Assembly (NCBI GenBank): GCA_039208375.1
Contig: JBCCRC010000019.1
Coordinates: forward strand, 1-50,966
From: JANQPC01 sp039208375
GTDB taxonomy: Bacteria > Pseudomonadota > Alphaproteobacteria > Rhodobacterales > Rhodobacteraceae
Length of the DNA stretch: 50,966 nt
Reading direction: 5' to 3'
Below, one piece after another: positions 25,465 to 33,999 of this stretch (position 1 is the first letter of the stretch; each line of letters opens with the position of its first letter). Under the pieces are notes generated by a model. That model made no database searches and was not told the origin of the DNA. It saw nothing but the letters and a program-made list of their open reading frames with translations. The translations under genes were made by a program, and so were the position numbers.

Positions 25465-26624
25465 AAGCCTTCCTCATCGCCGGTGAGCCGTCTGGCGACC
25501 GGTTGGGCGCGGCGCTGATGGCGGGCCTCGCAGAGCTGCGCCCGGGCATTGCCTTTGACGGCATCGGAGGCGCGGCTATGGAGGCTGAGGGTCTGATCAG
25601 CCGCTTCGATATGGCCGAACTTTCGGTCATGGGCATCGCTGAGGTGCTGCCCCGCTATCGCCAGTTGACCCGCCGCATCCGTGAAACCGCCCAGGCGATC
25701 ATCGCCGACCGCCCTGACGTTGTGATTACCATCGATAGCCCCGATTTCTGCCTGCGCGTGCTGCGCCAGGTGCGGGCCGAAGCACCCGCGCTCAATACCG
25801 TGCATTATGTGGCGCCGTCCGTCTGGGCCTGGCGGCCACACCGGGCGCAGCGGATGGTGGGACTCGTCGATCATGTGCTGACCCTTCTGCCCTTCGAGCC
25901 GCCTTATATGGAAGATGCGGGGCTTGCGGCCACCTTCGTGGGTCACCCAGTCGTATCCGAACCTCAGCCGACCGCTTCAGATGTCGCAACATTCCGCGCC
26001 CGCCATGGCCTCGGTGCAGCCCCGGTGCTTCTGGTGCTGCCGGGATCCCGGGCCGGCGAGGTGGGCCGGCTCGCCCCGATCTTTTGCGAGGCGCTGCGCC
26101 CGGTGCTCGCGGAAACGCCCGATCTGAGGGTGATCACCGTGGCCGCCGCTCCCGTTGCCGCGCGGGTGGGTGAGGCTGTTCGGGGCTGGCCAGGCGCGCC
26201 CATCGTCATCGATCCCCGTGGTCGGGCAAACGTCGCCGCCGAGGCCGAAAAACGCACAGCCTTCGCTGCCGCTGACATCGCGCTGGCGGCCTCCGGCACC
26301 GTGTCGCTCGAGCTTGCCGCGGCGGGGACGCCTATGGTGATCGCCTATGATATGGCGTGGATCTCGCGCCAGATCATCGCCGCGATGCTGAAGATTGATA
26401 CGGTGACGCTCGTCAACCTCGTCTCCGAAACTCGCGCGGTCCCCGAATTCCTTGGCGCCGCCTGCAAGCCTGCGCCCATAGGCGCGGCATTAACGGCGCT
26501 TCTGAAAGATCCGACGGGCCAAGAGGCTGCGCTGGAGCGAACGATGGAACGGCTGGGCCGGGGCGGCGATCCACCGGGCCTGCGGGCCGCGCGCGCGGTG
26601 CTCGGTGTTGTCGATGCCGATTGA
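25461..26624 (+). CDS. lpxB: Lipid-A-disaccharide synthase
   Basis: GT19 glycosyltransferase that joins UDP-diacylglucosamine and lipid X into the lipid A disaccharide at the inner membrane. The ATG at 25461 overlaps the lpxI stop and gives 387 residues. Recognisable segments: MKAFLIAGEPSGDRLGAAL, FDGIGGAAMEAEGL, VDVVITIDSPDFCLRV-like (DVVITIDSPDFCLRVLRQVR), HYVAPSVWAWRPHR and the C-terminal nucleotide site ALAASGTVSLELAAAGTPMV. It is the last gene of the envelope run and converges on mnmA. Confidence 0.96.
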   Translation: MKAFLIAGEPSGDRLGAALMAGLAELRPGIAFDGIGGAAMEAEGLISRFDMAELSVMGIAEVLPRYRQLTRRIRETAQAIIADRPDVVITIDSPDFCLRVLRQVRAEAPALNTVHYVAPSVWAWRPHRAQRMVGLVDHVLTLLPFEPPYMEDAGLAATFVGHPVVSEPQPTASDVATFRARHGLGAAPVLLVLPGSRAGEVGRLAPIFCEALRPVLAETPDLRVITVAAAPVAARVGEAVRGWPGAPIVIDPRGRANVAAEAEKRTAFAAADIALAASGTVSLELAAAGTPMVIAYDMAWISRQIIAAMLKIDTVTLVNLVSETRAVPEFLGAACKPAPIGAALTALLKDPTGQEAALERTMERLGRGGDPPGLRAARAVLGVVDAD

Positions 26625-26649
26625 GCGATTTCCGCGGCTGCTCATTTTT
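26622..26649 (+). terminator. Weak terminator-like hairpin after lpxB
   Basis: TGAGC (26622-26626, containing the lpxB stop) can pair with GCTCA (26640-26644) across a 13-base loop and is followed by TTTTT (26645-26649). The stem is short. It sits in the 61-bp convergent gap between lpxB and mnmA. Confidence 0.35.
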
Positions 26650-26685
26650 GCGCCGCCGGCGGAAGTATCTGGGAAGAGAAGAAGC

Positions 26686-27831
26686 TCAGGCGCCGCGCCA
26701 GATCCAGCCACCGCCCAGCACGCGAGTGCCGCCGGGCTCATAGAATACGCAGGCCTGGCCCGGGGAGACGCCTTCCTCGGGCGTGAGAAGCTCTACTTCC
26801 GCCTCTGTCTCTGAAAGCGGGCGCAGGGTGGCGTCCGCCGGTGGGCGGGTCGAGCGTACTTTCACCGCGATCTCATGTGCAGCGGCGCTGTCGAGTGCGC
26901 CGTCGCCCAGCCAGTTGATCTCCCGCACCGGAACGACGCGGGTGGAGAGCATCGCTTTCGGCCCCACGATTACCCGGCGTGCTTCCACATCAAGCTTTAC
27001 CACGTAAAGCGGTTCGTCGAGCCCGCCGATGCCAAGCCCTCGGCGCTGGCCGATCGTGTAATGGATAACCCCGCGATGTTCGCCCAGCAGGCGGCCATCG
27101 GCATGGACGATCTCGCCCGGCTCCGATGCCCCGGGGCGCAGTTTCTCGATCACGCTGGCGTAGTTCCCGTTCGGCACGAAGCAGATATCCTGGCTGTCCG
27201 GCTTGTCGGCCACCGGCAGGGCATAGCGGGCGGCCAGCGCGCGGGTTTCGGCCTTTGATCCCAGATGCCCAAGGGGAAAGCGCAGGTATTCGAGCTGTTC
27301 GCGCGTCGTGGAGAAAAGGAAATAGGATTGATCGCGCGCGCCATCGGCGGCGCAGTGTAACTCTGGGCCCGATGCGCCCAGCCTGCGCTGAATGTAATGG
27401 CCGGTGGCCATGCAATCGGCTTCAAGGTCACGCGCGGTTTCCAAAAGATCGCGAAACTTAACGCGCTCGTTGCACCGAATGCAGGGGACGGGCGTGGCGC
27501 CCGCAAGGTAGCTTTCGGCGAACTCGTCGATCACCGCCTCGCGAAACATGTTCTCGTAATCGAGCACGTAGTGGGGGAAGCCCATCTCCTCGGCCACCCG
27601 GCGCGCGTCGTGAATGTCGCGTCCTGCGCAGCACGCGCCCTTTTTGGCAAGGGCCGCGCCGTGATCGTAAAGCTGCAAAGTGACGCCCACGACATCGTAG
27701 CCCTCATCGGCAAGCTGCGCGGCCACAACGGAGCTATCCACCCCGCCCGACATGGCCACCACCACGCGGGTATCGGCCGGCGCCTTCGGCAAACCGAGCG
27801 AGTTCAGGGGGAGGCGATCGTCGAGCGCCAT
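26686..27831 (-). CDS. mnmA: tRNA-specific 2-thiouridylase MnmA
   Basis: Forms the 2-thio group of the wobble uridine in tRNA-Lys, -Glu and -Gln. The 381-residue protein has the PP-loop MSGGVDSSVVAAQL. Its catalytic cysteines are in the motif PCIRCN and in SQDICFV, with the tRNA-binding region in between. An N-terminal extension of about 20 residues precedes the PP-loop. It is transcribed divergently from sciP; the 133-bp gap contains a 12-bp inverted repeat and a CtrA-like box. Confidence 0.96.
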   Translation of the reverse strand: MALDDRLPLNSLGLPKAPADTRVVVAMSGGVDSSVVAAQLADEGYDVVGVTLQLYDHGAALAKKGACCAGRDIHDARRVAEEMGFPHYVLDYENMFREAVIDEFAESYLAGATPVPCIRCNERVKFRDLLETARDLEADCMATGHYIQRRLGASGPELHCAADGARDQSYFLFSTTREQLEYLRFPLGHLGSKAETRALAARYALPVADKPDSQDICFVPNGNYASVIEKLRPGASEPGEIVHADGRLLGEHRGVIHYTIGQRRGLGIGGLDEPLYVVKLDVEARRVIVGPKAMLSTRVVPVREINWLGDGALDSAAAHEIAVKVRSTRPPADATLRPLSETEAEVELLTPEEGVSPGQACVFYEPGGTRVLGGGWIWRGA

Positions 27832-27854
27832 GGGAAACGGCCTTATCCTTCAGG

Positions 27855-27944
27855 GGTTGGGCGGAAATATAGGAAAATGCAACACACTCACAAGGGCGCG
27901 TTTCACCGGGCGTTAAAGTCGCCAGCGCAGTGTTCCGCCCAACC
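27855..27944. promoter_or_regulatory. mnmA-sciP divergent control region: long inverted repeat and CtrA-like box
   Basis: GGTTGGGCGGAA (27855-27866) and TTCCGCCCAACC (27933-27944) are a perfect 12-bp inverted repeat separated by 66 bp. Between them, TTCA-N7-TTAA (27902-27916) matches the CtrA consensus TTAA-N7-TTAA with one mismatch. The repeat arms could be two sites for one dimeric regulator. Caulobacter sciP is known to be CtrA-activated, which makes the CtrA-like box credible. Confidence 0.5.
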
Positions 27945-27964
27945 AAGCACGCCTGGGGTGAAAG

Positions 27965-28243
27965 ATGTACCTGAAGAAAGTCAAGGGCCCTCGCGCCGTG
28001 ACGTTGCCCGACGGCACTGTTATGACCCGCGCGGATTTGCCGGACCCGAAGACGCGCCGATGGGTGGCCAGCCGTAAGGCCGCCGTGGTGCGCGCGGTCA
28101 CGGCCGGGTTGATTGAAGAAGATGAAGCGCTGGAGCTTTACGGGCTTTCCGCAGAGGAGTTCGAGGCGTGGCGCAGCGCCGTCGCTGAACATGGCGAAGC
28201 GGCGTTGAAGGCCACGATGGTACAGCGCTATAGACAACTTTAA
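27965..28243 (+). CDS. sciP: SciP, CtrA inhibitory protein (DUF1153)
   Basis: A 92-residue cytoplasmic protein beginning MYLKKVKGPRAVTLPDGTVM, with the DUF1153 pattern (TRADLPDP, RRWVASRKAAVVRAV, a Trp-containing helix EEFEAWRSAV). In Caulobacter SciP binds CtrA, blocks recruitment of RNA polymerase at CtrA-activated promoters and represses ctrA. Here it lies 89 bp upstream of ctrA in the same direction, so inhibitor and target may share transcripts. The central region is a small helix-turn-helix. The start is supported by GGGGTGAAAG. Confidence 0.93.
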   Translation: MYLKKVKGPRAVTLPDGTVMTRADLPDPKTRRWVASRKAAVVRAVTAGLIEEDEALELYGLSAEEFEAWRSAVAEHGEAALKATMVQRYRQL

Positions 28244-28248
28244 GTTGT
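28234..28248. repeat. Palindrome across the sciP stop codon
   Basis: ACAACTT, T, AAGTTGT is a perfect 15-bp palindrome (28234-28248) that includes the sciP stop TAA at 28241-28243. It lies about 85 bp upstream of the ctrA start and could be an operator or a weak mRNA end structure; no T run follows. Confidence 0.35.
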
Positions 28249-28269
28249 ATTGCTAAAGTCTGTTTGGAA

Positions 28270-28285
28270 GTAACGGCGAATTAAC
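28270..28285 (+). promoter_or_regulatory. CtrA-binding box upstream of ctrA (probable autoregulation)
   Basis: GTAA-N7-TTAACC (28270-28285) differs from the CtrA consensus TTAA-N7-TTAAC by one base. It lies 47 bp before the ctrA ATG, a position suited to direct autoregulation. CtrA autoregulation is established in Caulobacter. No GANTC methylation site was seen in the sciP-ctrA gap. Confidence 0.55.
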
Positions 28286-28332
28286 CATTTGGTCTGAAAG
28301 TAATGGAAACCGTGCCAGAAAGGGGGCCACTG

Positions 28333-29046
28333 ATGCGAGTGTTGCTCGTCGAAGACGATCCAACGACCTCCCGCAGTATCGAACTGATGCTCACCCATGC
28401 CAATCTGAATGTCTACGCCACGGATCTTGGCGAAGAGGGGATCGATCTGGCGAAGCTGTACGATTACGATCTGATCCTGCTTGACCTCAATCTGCCTGAT
28501 ATGAATGGCCATGAAGTGCTGCGCCAACTGCGTTTGGCGCGGATTGAGACGCCAATTCTGATCCTTTCCGGCGCTGACGATACCGAAAATAAGATCCGCG
28601 GATTTGGCTTCGGGGCCGACGACTACCTGACCAAGCCTTTCCACCGGGAAGAGCTTGTGGCGCGGATCCACGCGATCATCCGCCGCTCCAAGGGCCATGC
28701 GCAATCGATCATCCGCACCGGTAAGATCGCAGTCAACCTTGACGCGAAGACCGTCGAATCAGGCGGGCGCACTGTTCATCTGACAGGTAAGGAATACCAG
28801 ATGCTGGAGCTTCTGAGCCTGCGCAAAGGCACGACGCTCACCAAGGAGATGTTCCTTAACCATCTTTACGGTGGAATGGATGAGCCGGAGTTGAAGATTA
28901 TCGACGTCTTTATCTGCAAGCTGCGCAAGAAACTCAGCCAGGCAACAGACGGCGAAAACTACATCGAAACGGTGTGGGGGCGCGGCTATGTTCTGCGCGA
29001 TCCTGAACCTGCCGTGGAAGAGTCGCCAATCGCACTTGGCGCCTGA
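28333..29046 (+). CDS. ctrA: Cell-cycle response regulator CtrA
   Basis: OmpR-type response regulator of 237 residues; the start is ATG 28333 after AAGGGGGC (upstream in-frame starts add ten residues). The receiver domain has the acidic pocket EDD and the phosphorylated Asp51 in LLDLNLPD. The winged-helix DNA-binding domain is almost identical to that of Caulobacter CtrA, including TGKEYQMLELLSLRKGTTLT and the GGMDEPELKIIDVFICKLRK segment. In Rhodobacterales CtrA is usually dispensable and controls motility, gene transfer agents and quorum-related traits rather than viability. It sits behind sciP with a CtrA-like box in the gap. Confidence 0.97.
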   Translation: MRVLLVEDDPTTSRSIELMLTHANLNVYATDLGEEGIDLAKLYDYDLILLDLNLPDMNGHEVLRQLRLARIETPILILSGADDTENKIRGFGFGADDYLTKPFHREELVARIHAIIRRSKGHAQSIIRTGKIAVNLDAKTVESGGRTVHLTGKEYQMLELLSLRKGTTLTKEMFLNHLYGGMDEPELKIIDVFICKLRKKLSQATDGENYIETVWGRGYVLRDPEPAVEESPIALGA

Positions 29047-29281
29047 CGACGCCGCACCGGTCAGCTTGCGCAGCCACTGATGTGATCGGGCTGTGGGCGG
29101 CACGCGGCCGGTTGCGAAAGAGTAGGGCTCGCCGCGCATGTCGTGTAGGCCCGAATGCTTTGTCGATCCGGCCTGATCCGCTGCCTCCAGCACATGTTCA
29201 GCCATTATCCCGCGGGCCACGCTGCTGGACCTTGGCGGGCCCCGCTCCTAAGACAGGCGCAAGCCGCTTGGGAGTTCAGGG

Positions 29282-31447
29282 ATGCCGCAGGATCGGTCAC
29301 GGCAAAAGCTGACGAAAGGGGCGCTGGCGCCAGAACAGTTGCCACCGCCGGAAGACCTTTCCGCCGAAGATGCGCGTGCGGAACTTGCACGCTTGGCCGA
29401 TGCGCTTGGCGCCGCCAACCGCGCTTACCACACCGAAGATGCGCCCGAGATCAGCGATGCCGACTATGATGCGCTGAAACGGCGGAATGCCGCCATCGAG
29501 GCGCACTTTCCTGAAATCAAACGCGCCGACAGCCCAAGCGACCAGGTGGGCGCCGCCCCCGCCGAGGGCTTCCAGAAAATCGCTCACGCCCAACGCATGC
29601 TATCGCTCGGCAACGCATTCTCCGATGAGGATGTGACGGATTTCGACCGTGCGGTGCGCCGCTATCTGGGCCTTGAAGACCCAATTGCCTACACGGCCGA
29701 GCCGAAGATCGACGGGCTGTCGCTGAGCCTGCGTTACGAGGACGGCCGCCTCGTACAGGCCGCCACCCGCGGCGATGGCACGACGGGCGAAAACGTCACC
29801 GCCAACGCGCGCACCATTGCCGACATTCCCGAAATGCTCACGGGCGCGCCCGAAACGCTTGAAGTGCGCGGCGAAGTCTACATGAGCCACGCCGATTTCG
29901 AGGCGCTGAACGCGCGCCAGGCCGAAGCAGGGGGAAAGACCTTCGCTAACCCCCGCAACGCCGCTGCCGGATCGCTGCGCCAGCTTGATGCCGCCATCAC
30001 CCGCACCCGGCCCCTGCGCTTCTTCGCCTATGCCTGGGGTGAGGTCTCAGAGCCGCTGTCAGACACGCAGATGGGCGCCATCGCGCGTTTGGCCACGCTG
30101 GGCTTCGCCACCAACCCGCTCACCCGACGTTGCGACAGCCCCGACGCAATGATTGCCCATTATCGTGGGATCGAAGAGCAGCGCGCCACGCTCGGCTACG
30201 ATATCGACGGCGTGGTCTACAAAGTCGATGATCTCGCGCTTCAGGGCCGCCTCGGCCTTCGAAGCACGACGCCCCGCTGGGCAATCGCCCACAAATTCCC
30301 AGCCGAATTGGCCTGGACGCGGCTTGAGGCGATCGACATCCAGGTGGGCCGCACCGGCGCGCTTAGCCCCGTGGCGCGGCTTGCGCCCGTAACTGTTGGC
30401 GGCGTTGTCGTCTCTAACGCCACGCTCCATAACGAAGACTACATCGCCGGGCGCGATGCCAATGGCGCGCCGATCCGCGAGGGCCGTGATATTCGCGTGG
30501 GCGATTTCGTGCAGGTTTACCGCGCAGGCGATGTGATCCCGAAAATTGCAGACATTGATCTGGCCAAGCGGCCCGAGGGAGCGGGGCCCTACACCTTCCC
30601 CACCCGCTGCCCGGAATGCGGTTCCGAGGCGGTACGCGAACCGGGCGATGCCGTGCGCCGCTGCACTGGTGGATTGATCTGCCCCGCGCAAGCCGTTGAA
30701 AGGCTGAAACACTTCGTCTCCCGCGCTGCCTTCGATATCGAGGGGCTGGGCGCCAAACAGGTGGAACAGTTCTACCGCGATGGCTGGATTGCCGAGCCCG
30801 CGGATATCTTCACACTCGGGCAGCGCTACGGCCCCGGCGCGCTGACTCAGCTGAAAAATCGCGAGGGCTGGGGCGCGAAATCGGCCGAAAACCTCTTTGC
30901 CGCAATCGATGAGCGGCGCAGAATCGCGCTAAATCGCGTGATCTTCGCGCTCGGCATCCGCCATGTGGGGGAAAGCGCCGCCAGCCTGATTGCCGGCCAC
31001 TACGGCAGCTGGACCGCGTTCATCGCTGCGATGGATGGCGCGGAGGTGGGCGCCGGCGCGGTGTGGGATGATCTGATCGGCGTCGATGGCGTCGGCCAGG
31101 TGATGGCGGCCTCGCTTGTCACGACGATGCACCAGGCGGCCGAGCGCGCTTCGATCGACCGGCTTGCAGGGCTTTTGTCGATTGAGGATGCAGCCCAGCG
31201 CGGCGCTGCCGATAGCCCCGTAGCGGGCAAAACGGTCGTTTTCACCGGCACGCTTGAAAGGATGACGCGGGCCGAGGCCAAGGCGCGGGCCGAGGCACTT
31301 GGCGCAAAGGTGTCCGGCTCCGTTTCGGCGAAAACCGATCTCCTCGTCGCGGGGCCCGGCGCGGGATCCAAGGCCAAGAAAGCGGCGGAGCTTGGCGTTG
31401 AAACCATCGATGAAGAGGGCTGGCTGGCCCTAGTCGGCGCGGCATGA
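29282..31447 (+). CDS. ligA: NAD-dependent DNA ligase
   Basis: Seals nicks in replication and repair using NAD+. The 721-residue protein has the N-terminal Ia domain (NRAYHTEDAPEISDADYD), the adenylated lysine in AEPKIDGLS (Lys142), and the OB-fold region. It continues with a four-Cys zinc finger (CPECGS...CTGGLICP near residues 443-463), helix-hairpin-helix repeats and a C-terminal BRCT domain (GKTVVFTGTLERMTRAEAK). It starts ten bases upstream of recG's start context, with only 10 bp between ligA and recG, so both are likely co-transcribed. The upstream 235 bp show no gene. Confidence 0.97.
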   Translation: MPQDRSRQKLTKGALAPEQLPPPEDLSAEDARAELARLADALGAANRAYHTEDAPEISDADYDALKRRNAAIEAHFPEIKRADSPSDQVGAAPAEGFQKIAHAQRMLSLGNAFSDEDVTDFDRAVRRYLGLEDPIAYTAEPKIDGLSLSLRYEDGRLVQAATRGDGTTGENVTANARTIADIPEMLTGAPETLEVRGEVYMSHADFEALNARQAEAGGKTFANPRNAAAGSLRQLDAAITRTRPLRFFAYAWGEVSEPLSDTQMGAIARLATLGFATNPLTRRCDSPDAMIAHYRGIEEQRATLGYDIDGVVYKVDDLALQGRLGLRSTTPRWAIAHKFPAELAWTRLEAIDIQVGRTGALSPVARLAPVTVGGVVVSNATLHNEDYIAGRDANGAPIREGRDIRVGDFVQVYRAGDVIPKIADIDLAKRPEGAGPYTFPTRCPECGSEAVREPGDAVRRCTGGLICPAQAVERLKHFVSRAAFDIEGLGAKQVEQFYRDGWIAEPADIFTLGQRYGPGALTQLKNREGWGAKSAENLFAAIDERRRIALNRVIFALGIRHVGESAASLIAGHYGSWTAFIAAMDGAEVGAGAVWDDLIGVDGVGQVMAASLVTTMHQAAERASIDRLAGLLSIEDAAQRGAADSPVAGKTVVFTGTLERMTRAEAKARAEALGAKVSGSVSAKTDLLVAGPGAGSKAKKAAELGVETIDEEGWLALVGAA

Positions 31448-31457
31448 CGGGGCGGGC

Positions 31458-33548
31458 ATGACGGGGCGGCCCGAGCCGCTCTTTCCGCTGTTTGCGGCGC
31501 TGACGGGCCTGCCCGGCATCGGCCCCAAATCTGCCGAGGCGCTGGCGGGCGCGGGCATTGCAAGCCCGCGTGATCTGCTCTTTACGCTGCCCCATGCCGG
31601 GCTCGACCGCGCGCGCACGCCTTCAATCCATGGCCTTGTGCCGGGCGATATCGCAACGGTTGAGGTGGGCGTGCTGCGCCACCTGCCTGCTACCGGCAAG
31701 GGCCGGCCCTATCGGGTGGAGGTCGAGGATGCCGAGACGCGCTTCTACCTTGTCTTCTTCCACGCGCGCACCGATTACCTCACGCGCGTCCTGCCCGTGG
31801 GCGCGCGGCGGGTGATCTCCGGCAAGCTTGAACACTTCGATACCATCGCCCAGATCGCCCATCCCGATCACATTCTGCCGCCCGACGAGGCCGAAGACAT
31901 TCCGGCTTTTGAGCCCGTCTATCCGCTCACCGCGGGCGTCACCCAGAAGGCGATGTTTAAGGCCACGGCGGAGGTACTCACGCGCGTGCCGGATTTGGGC
32001 GAATGGATCGATCCCGCACTTATGGCGCGCGAGGGCTGGCCGGATATGCGTGCCGCGCTGGCTGCGGCGCATCGGCCCGAAGCCAAGGGCGATCTCTCGC
32101 CCGATGCCCGCGCCCGCCAGCGATTGGCCTATGATGAGCTCTTCGCCCATCAACTGACCCTCGCACTCGCCCGTGCCGCCGAACGCCGCCGCCCCGGCCG
32201 CGCATCGCCCGCCACCGGGCGGCTTCAGTGCAAGGTGCTCGCTGCCTTGCCCTTCGCCCCGACCGGCGCGCAGGAGCGGGCGATGGCAGAGATTGCGGCG
32301 GATATGGCCGCGCCCGTGCGCATGAACCGGCTGCTGCAAGGCGATGTGGGGGCGGGGAAGACACTTGTGGCGCTCATGGCGCTGCTCACTGCGGTAGAGG
32401 CGGGGGGGCAGGGTGTTCTGATGGCGCCCACCGAGATCCTCGCCCGCCAGCACCTGGCAAACCTCAAGCCGCTGGCCGAGGCAGCGGGCGTGGTGATCGA
32501 GATCCTGACGGGGCGGGATCGAGGCGCGGAGCGTGCGGCGAAATACAAGGCCCTCGCCGCGGGCGATATCGCGATCCTTGTGGGCACCCACGCGGTGTTC
32601 CAACGCGACGTTGTCTTTGCCGATCTGCGCCTTGCGGTCATCGACGAACAGCATCGCTTCGGCGTCGCCCAGCGGATGGAACTGGGGGCCAAGGGCGCTG
32701 CGCCCGATGTGCTGGTGATGACGGCAACGCCGATCCCGCGATCCCTCAGCCTCACCCAATACGGTCACATGGATATCTCGGTGCTGGACGAAAAGCCGCC
32801 GGGCCGCACGCCTGTCAAAACCGCGCTTATCTCCATGGGCCGGATGGATGAGGTTGTGGCGCATCTTCAAGAGGCGATTGCTGAGGGCCGCCAGGCCTAC
32901 TGGGTCTGCCCTCTTGTGGAGGAAAGCGAGGTGAGCGACATGACGGCGGCCGAAGAGCGCTTCAAGCGCCTGCGCGCGCGCCTTGGCGAGGGGACGGTGG
33001 GCCTTGTGCATGGCCAGATGCCGCCGGCGGAGAAAGACGCGGCGATGGCCGCGTTTTCCGGTGGTGAAACCCAGGTGCTTGTCGCCACCACGGTGATCGA
33101 GGTGGGGGTGGATGTGCCGAATGCATCGATCATGGTGATCGAGCGGGCGGAAAACTTCGGGCTGGCGCAGTTGCACCAGCTTCGCGGTCGCGTAGGGCGG
33201 GGCGCGGCAGCCTCGACGTGCCTGATGATCTATCAGCCGCCGCTGTCTGAGGGCGGGAGGCGCCGGCTGGAGATCCTGCGCGAAACAGAAGACGGGTTCC
33301 GGATTGCCGAGGAAGACCTCGCCATGCGCGGCTCCGGCGACATGATCGGCACCGCGCAGGCCGGGCTGCCCCGCTTTCGCATCGCAGATCTTGACCGGCA
33401 GGCAGCGTTGCAGGCGCTGGCACGCGATGATGCGCGCAGACTTCTGGCTGATGACCCAGGGTTGGACACCCCCCGAGGGGCGGCGGCGTGGGCGCTTCTG
33501 TGGCTGATGGAACAGGACAAGGCGATCCGCCTGATCCAGGTAGGTTAA
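31458..33548 (+). CDS. recG: ATP-dependent DNA helicase RecG
   Basis: Branched-DNA helicase acting at stalled forks and Holliday junctions. The 696-residue protein has the N-terminal wedge domain, a helix-hairpin-helix-like start (LPGIGPKSAEAL), Walker A GDVGAGKT (from about residue 295), the DEQH box DEQHRFGV (near 396) and helicase motifs MTATPIPRSL and QLRGRVGRG. It follows ligA by 10 bp. A LexA box begins 27 bp past the stop codon, but it faces the next gene rather than recG. Confidence 0.96.
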   Translation: MTGRPEPLFPLFAALTGLPGIGPKSAEALAGAGIASPRDLLFTLPHAGLDRARTPSIHGLVPGDIATVEVGVLRHLPATGKGRPYRVEVEDAETRFYLVFFHARTDYLTRVLPVGARRVISGKLEHFDTIAQIAHPDHILPPDEAEDIPAFEPVYPLTAGVTQKAMFKATAEVLTRVPDLGEWIDPALMAREGWPDMRAALAAAHRPEAKGDLSPDARARQRLAYDELFAHQLTLALARAAERRRPGRASPATGRLQCKVLAALPFAPTGAQERAMAEIAADMAAPVRMNRLLQGDVGAGKTLVALMALLTAVEAGGQGVLMAPTEILARQHLANLKPLAEAAGVVIEILTGRDRGAERAAKYKALAAGDIAILVGTHAVFQRDVVFADLRLAVIDEQHRFGVAQRMELGAKGAAPDVLVMTATPIPRSLSLTQYGHMDISVLDEKPPGRTPVKTALISMGRMDEVVAHLQEAIAEGRQAYWVCPLVEESEVSDMTAAEERFKRLRARLGEGTVGLVHGQMPPAEKDAAMAAFSGGETQVLVATTVIEVGVDVPNASIMVIERAENFGLAQLHQLRGRVGRGAAASTCLMIYQPPLSEGGRRRLEILRETEDGFRIAEEDLAMRGSGDMIGTAQAGLPRFRIADLDRQAALQALARDDARRLLADDPGLDTPRGAAAWALLWLMEQDKAIRLIQVG

Positions 33549-33574
33549 CACTTGATCACAAAAAGTTCGCAGAT

Positions 33575-33589
33575 GTTCTCATAAAGTTC
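33575..33589 (+). promoter_or_regulatory. LexA (SOS) box, alphaproteobacterial type
   Basis: GTTCTCATAAAGTTC fits GTTC-N7-GTTC, the LexA motif of alphaproteobacteria, exactly. A third GTTC (33565-33568) lies ten bases upstream. In addition, TGTTCTCATA (33574-33583) is repeated inverted as TATGAGAACA (33608-33617), 24 bp downstream. The site is intergenic, directed at the small membrane-peptide gene at 33726. No convincing sigma-70 promoter could be fixed around it. Confidence 0.6.
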
Positions 33590-33725
33590 TTTACATCACC
33601 TGGCACGTATGAGAACAAAGAGGCAACAGATGGGCACACGCCCCAACATGGCAAACACGCCGGTAATGAGTTTCGTCCGAGACAGTATCCGAACCACCGC
33701 CCATTCGTTTGATCGAGGAAATCCG

Positions 33726-33848
33726 ATGGCTCACACGCTTCATTCTGCCCTTGCTCGCGCCCCAGGCCGATTGGCCCAGGATTTCGCCGGTGCCGCCGCG
33801 CTAGCGCTGATGTTCATCGTCGGCCTGAACCTGCCTGCGCTGTTCTAG
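33726..33848 (+). CDS. Small membrane peptide (40 aa) downstream of a LexA box
   Basis: Forty residues starting MAHTLHSALARAPGRLAQDF and ending in a hydrophobic helix (AGAAALALMFIVGLNLPALF). The ATG at 33726 follows GAGGAAA with good spacing. Upstream in-frame ATGs, notably 33630 preceded by AAAGAGG (72 residues) and 33609 (79 residues), are alternatives, but that part has less biased codon use. Charge before the helix suggests an inner-membrane protein with cytoplasmic N-terminus. Homology is not recognised. SOS control of a tiny membrane peptide recalls SidA, the LexA-controlled 29-residue division inhibitor of Caulobacter; this is an analogy of design, not sequence. Confidence 0.6.
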   Translation: MAHTLHSALARAPGRLAQDFAGAAALALMFIVGLNLPALF

Positions 33849-33999
33849 CGTTTTCTTTAATCCCTCTGCCTGCGGTCTGTTCGACCTGGCGATCCCAGCG
33901 CTCCGTCCCCATCGAAAGCGCTCGTGCGCGGGGGTTGTCCCACCCCCCAGCGGCTTCCTGCCCGAGGCCGCCGCCGGAGACCCGACAGATACGCCACTG

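Noticed and set aside
28759..29220. Minus-strand frame at the ctrA 3' end and ligA leader
   Set aside because: Mostly antisense to ctrA; only its first ~55 codons lie in the 235-bp gap, without a start signal.
31623..33551. 642-codon minus-strand frame opposite recG
   Set aside because: Complete overlap with the clearly identified recG; no motifs.
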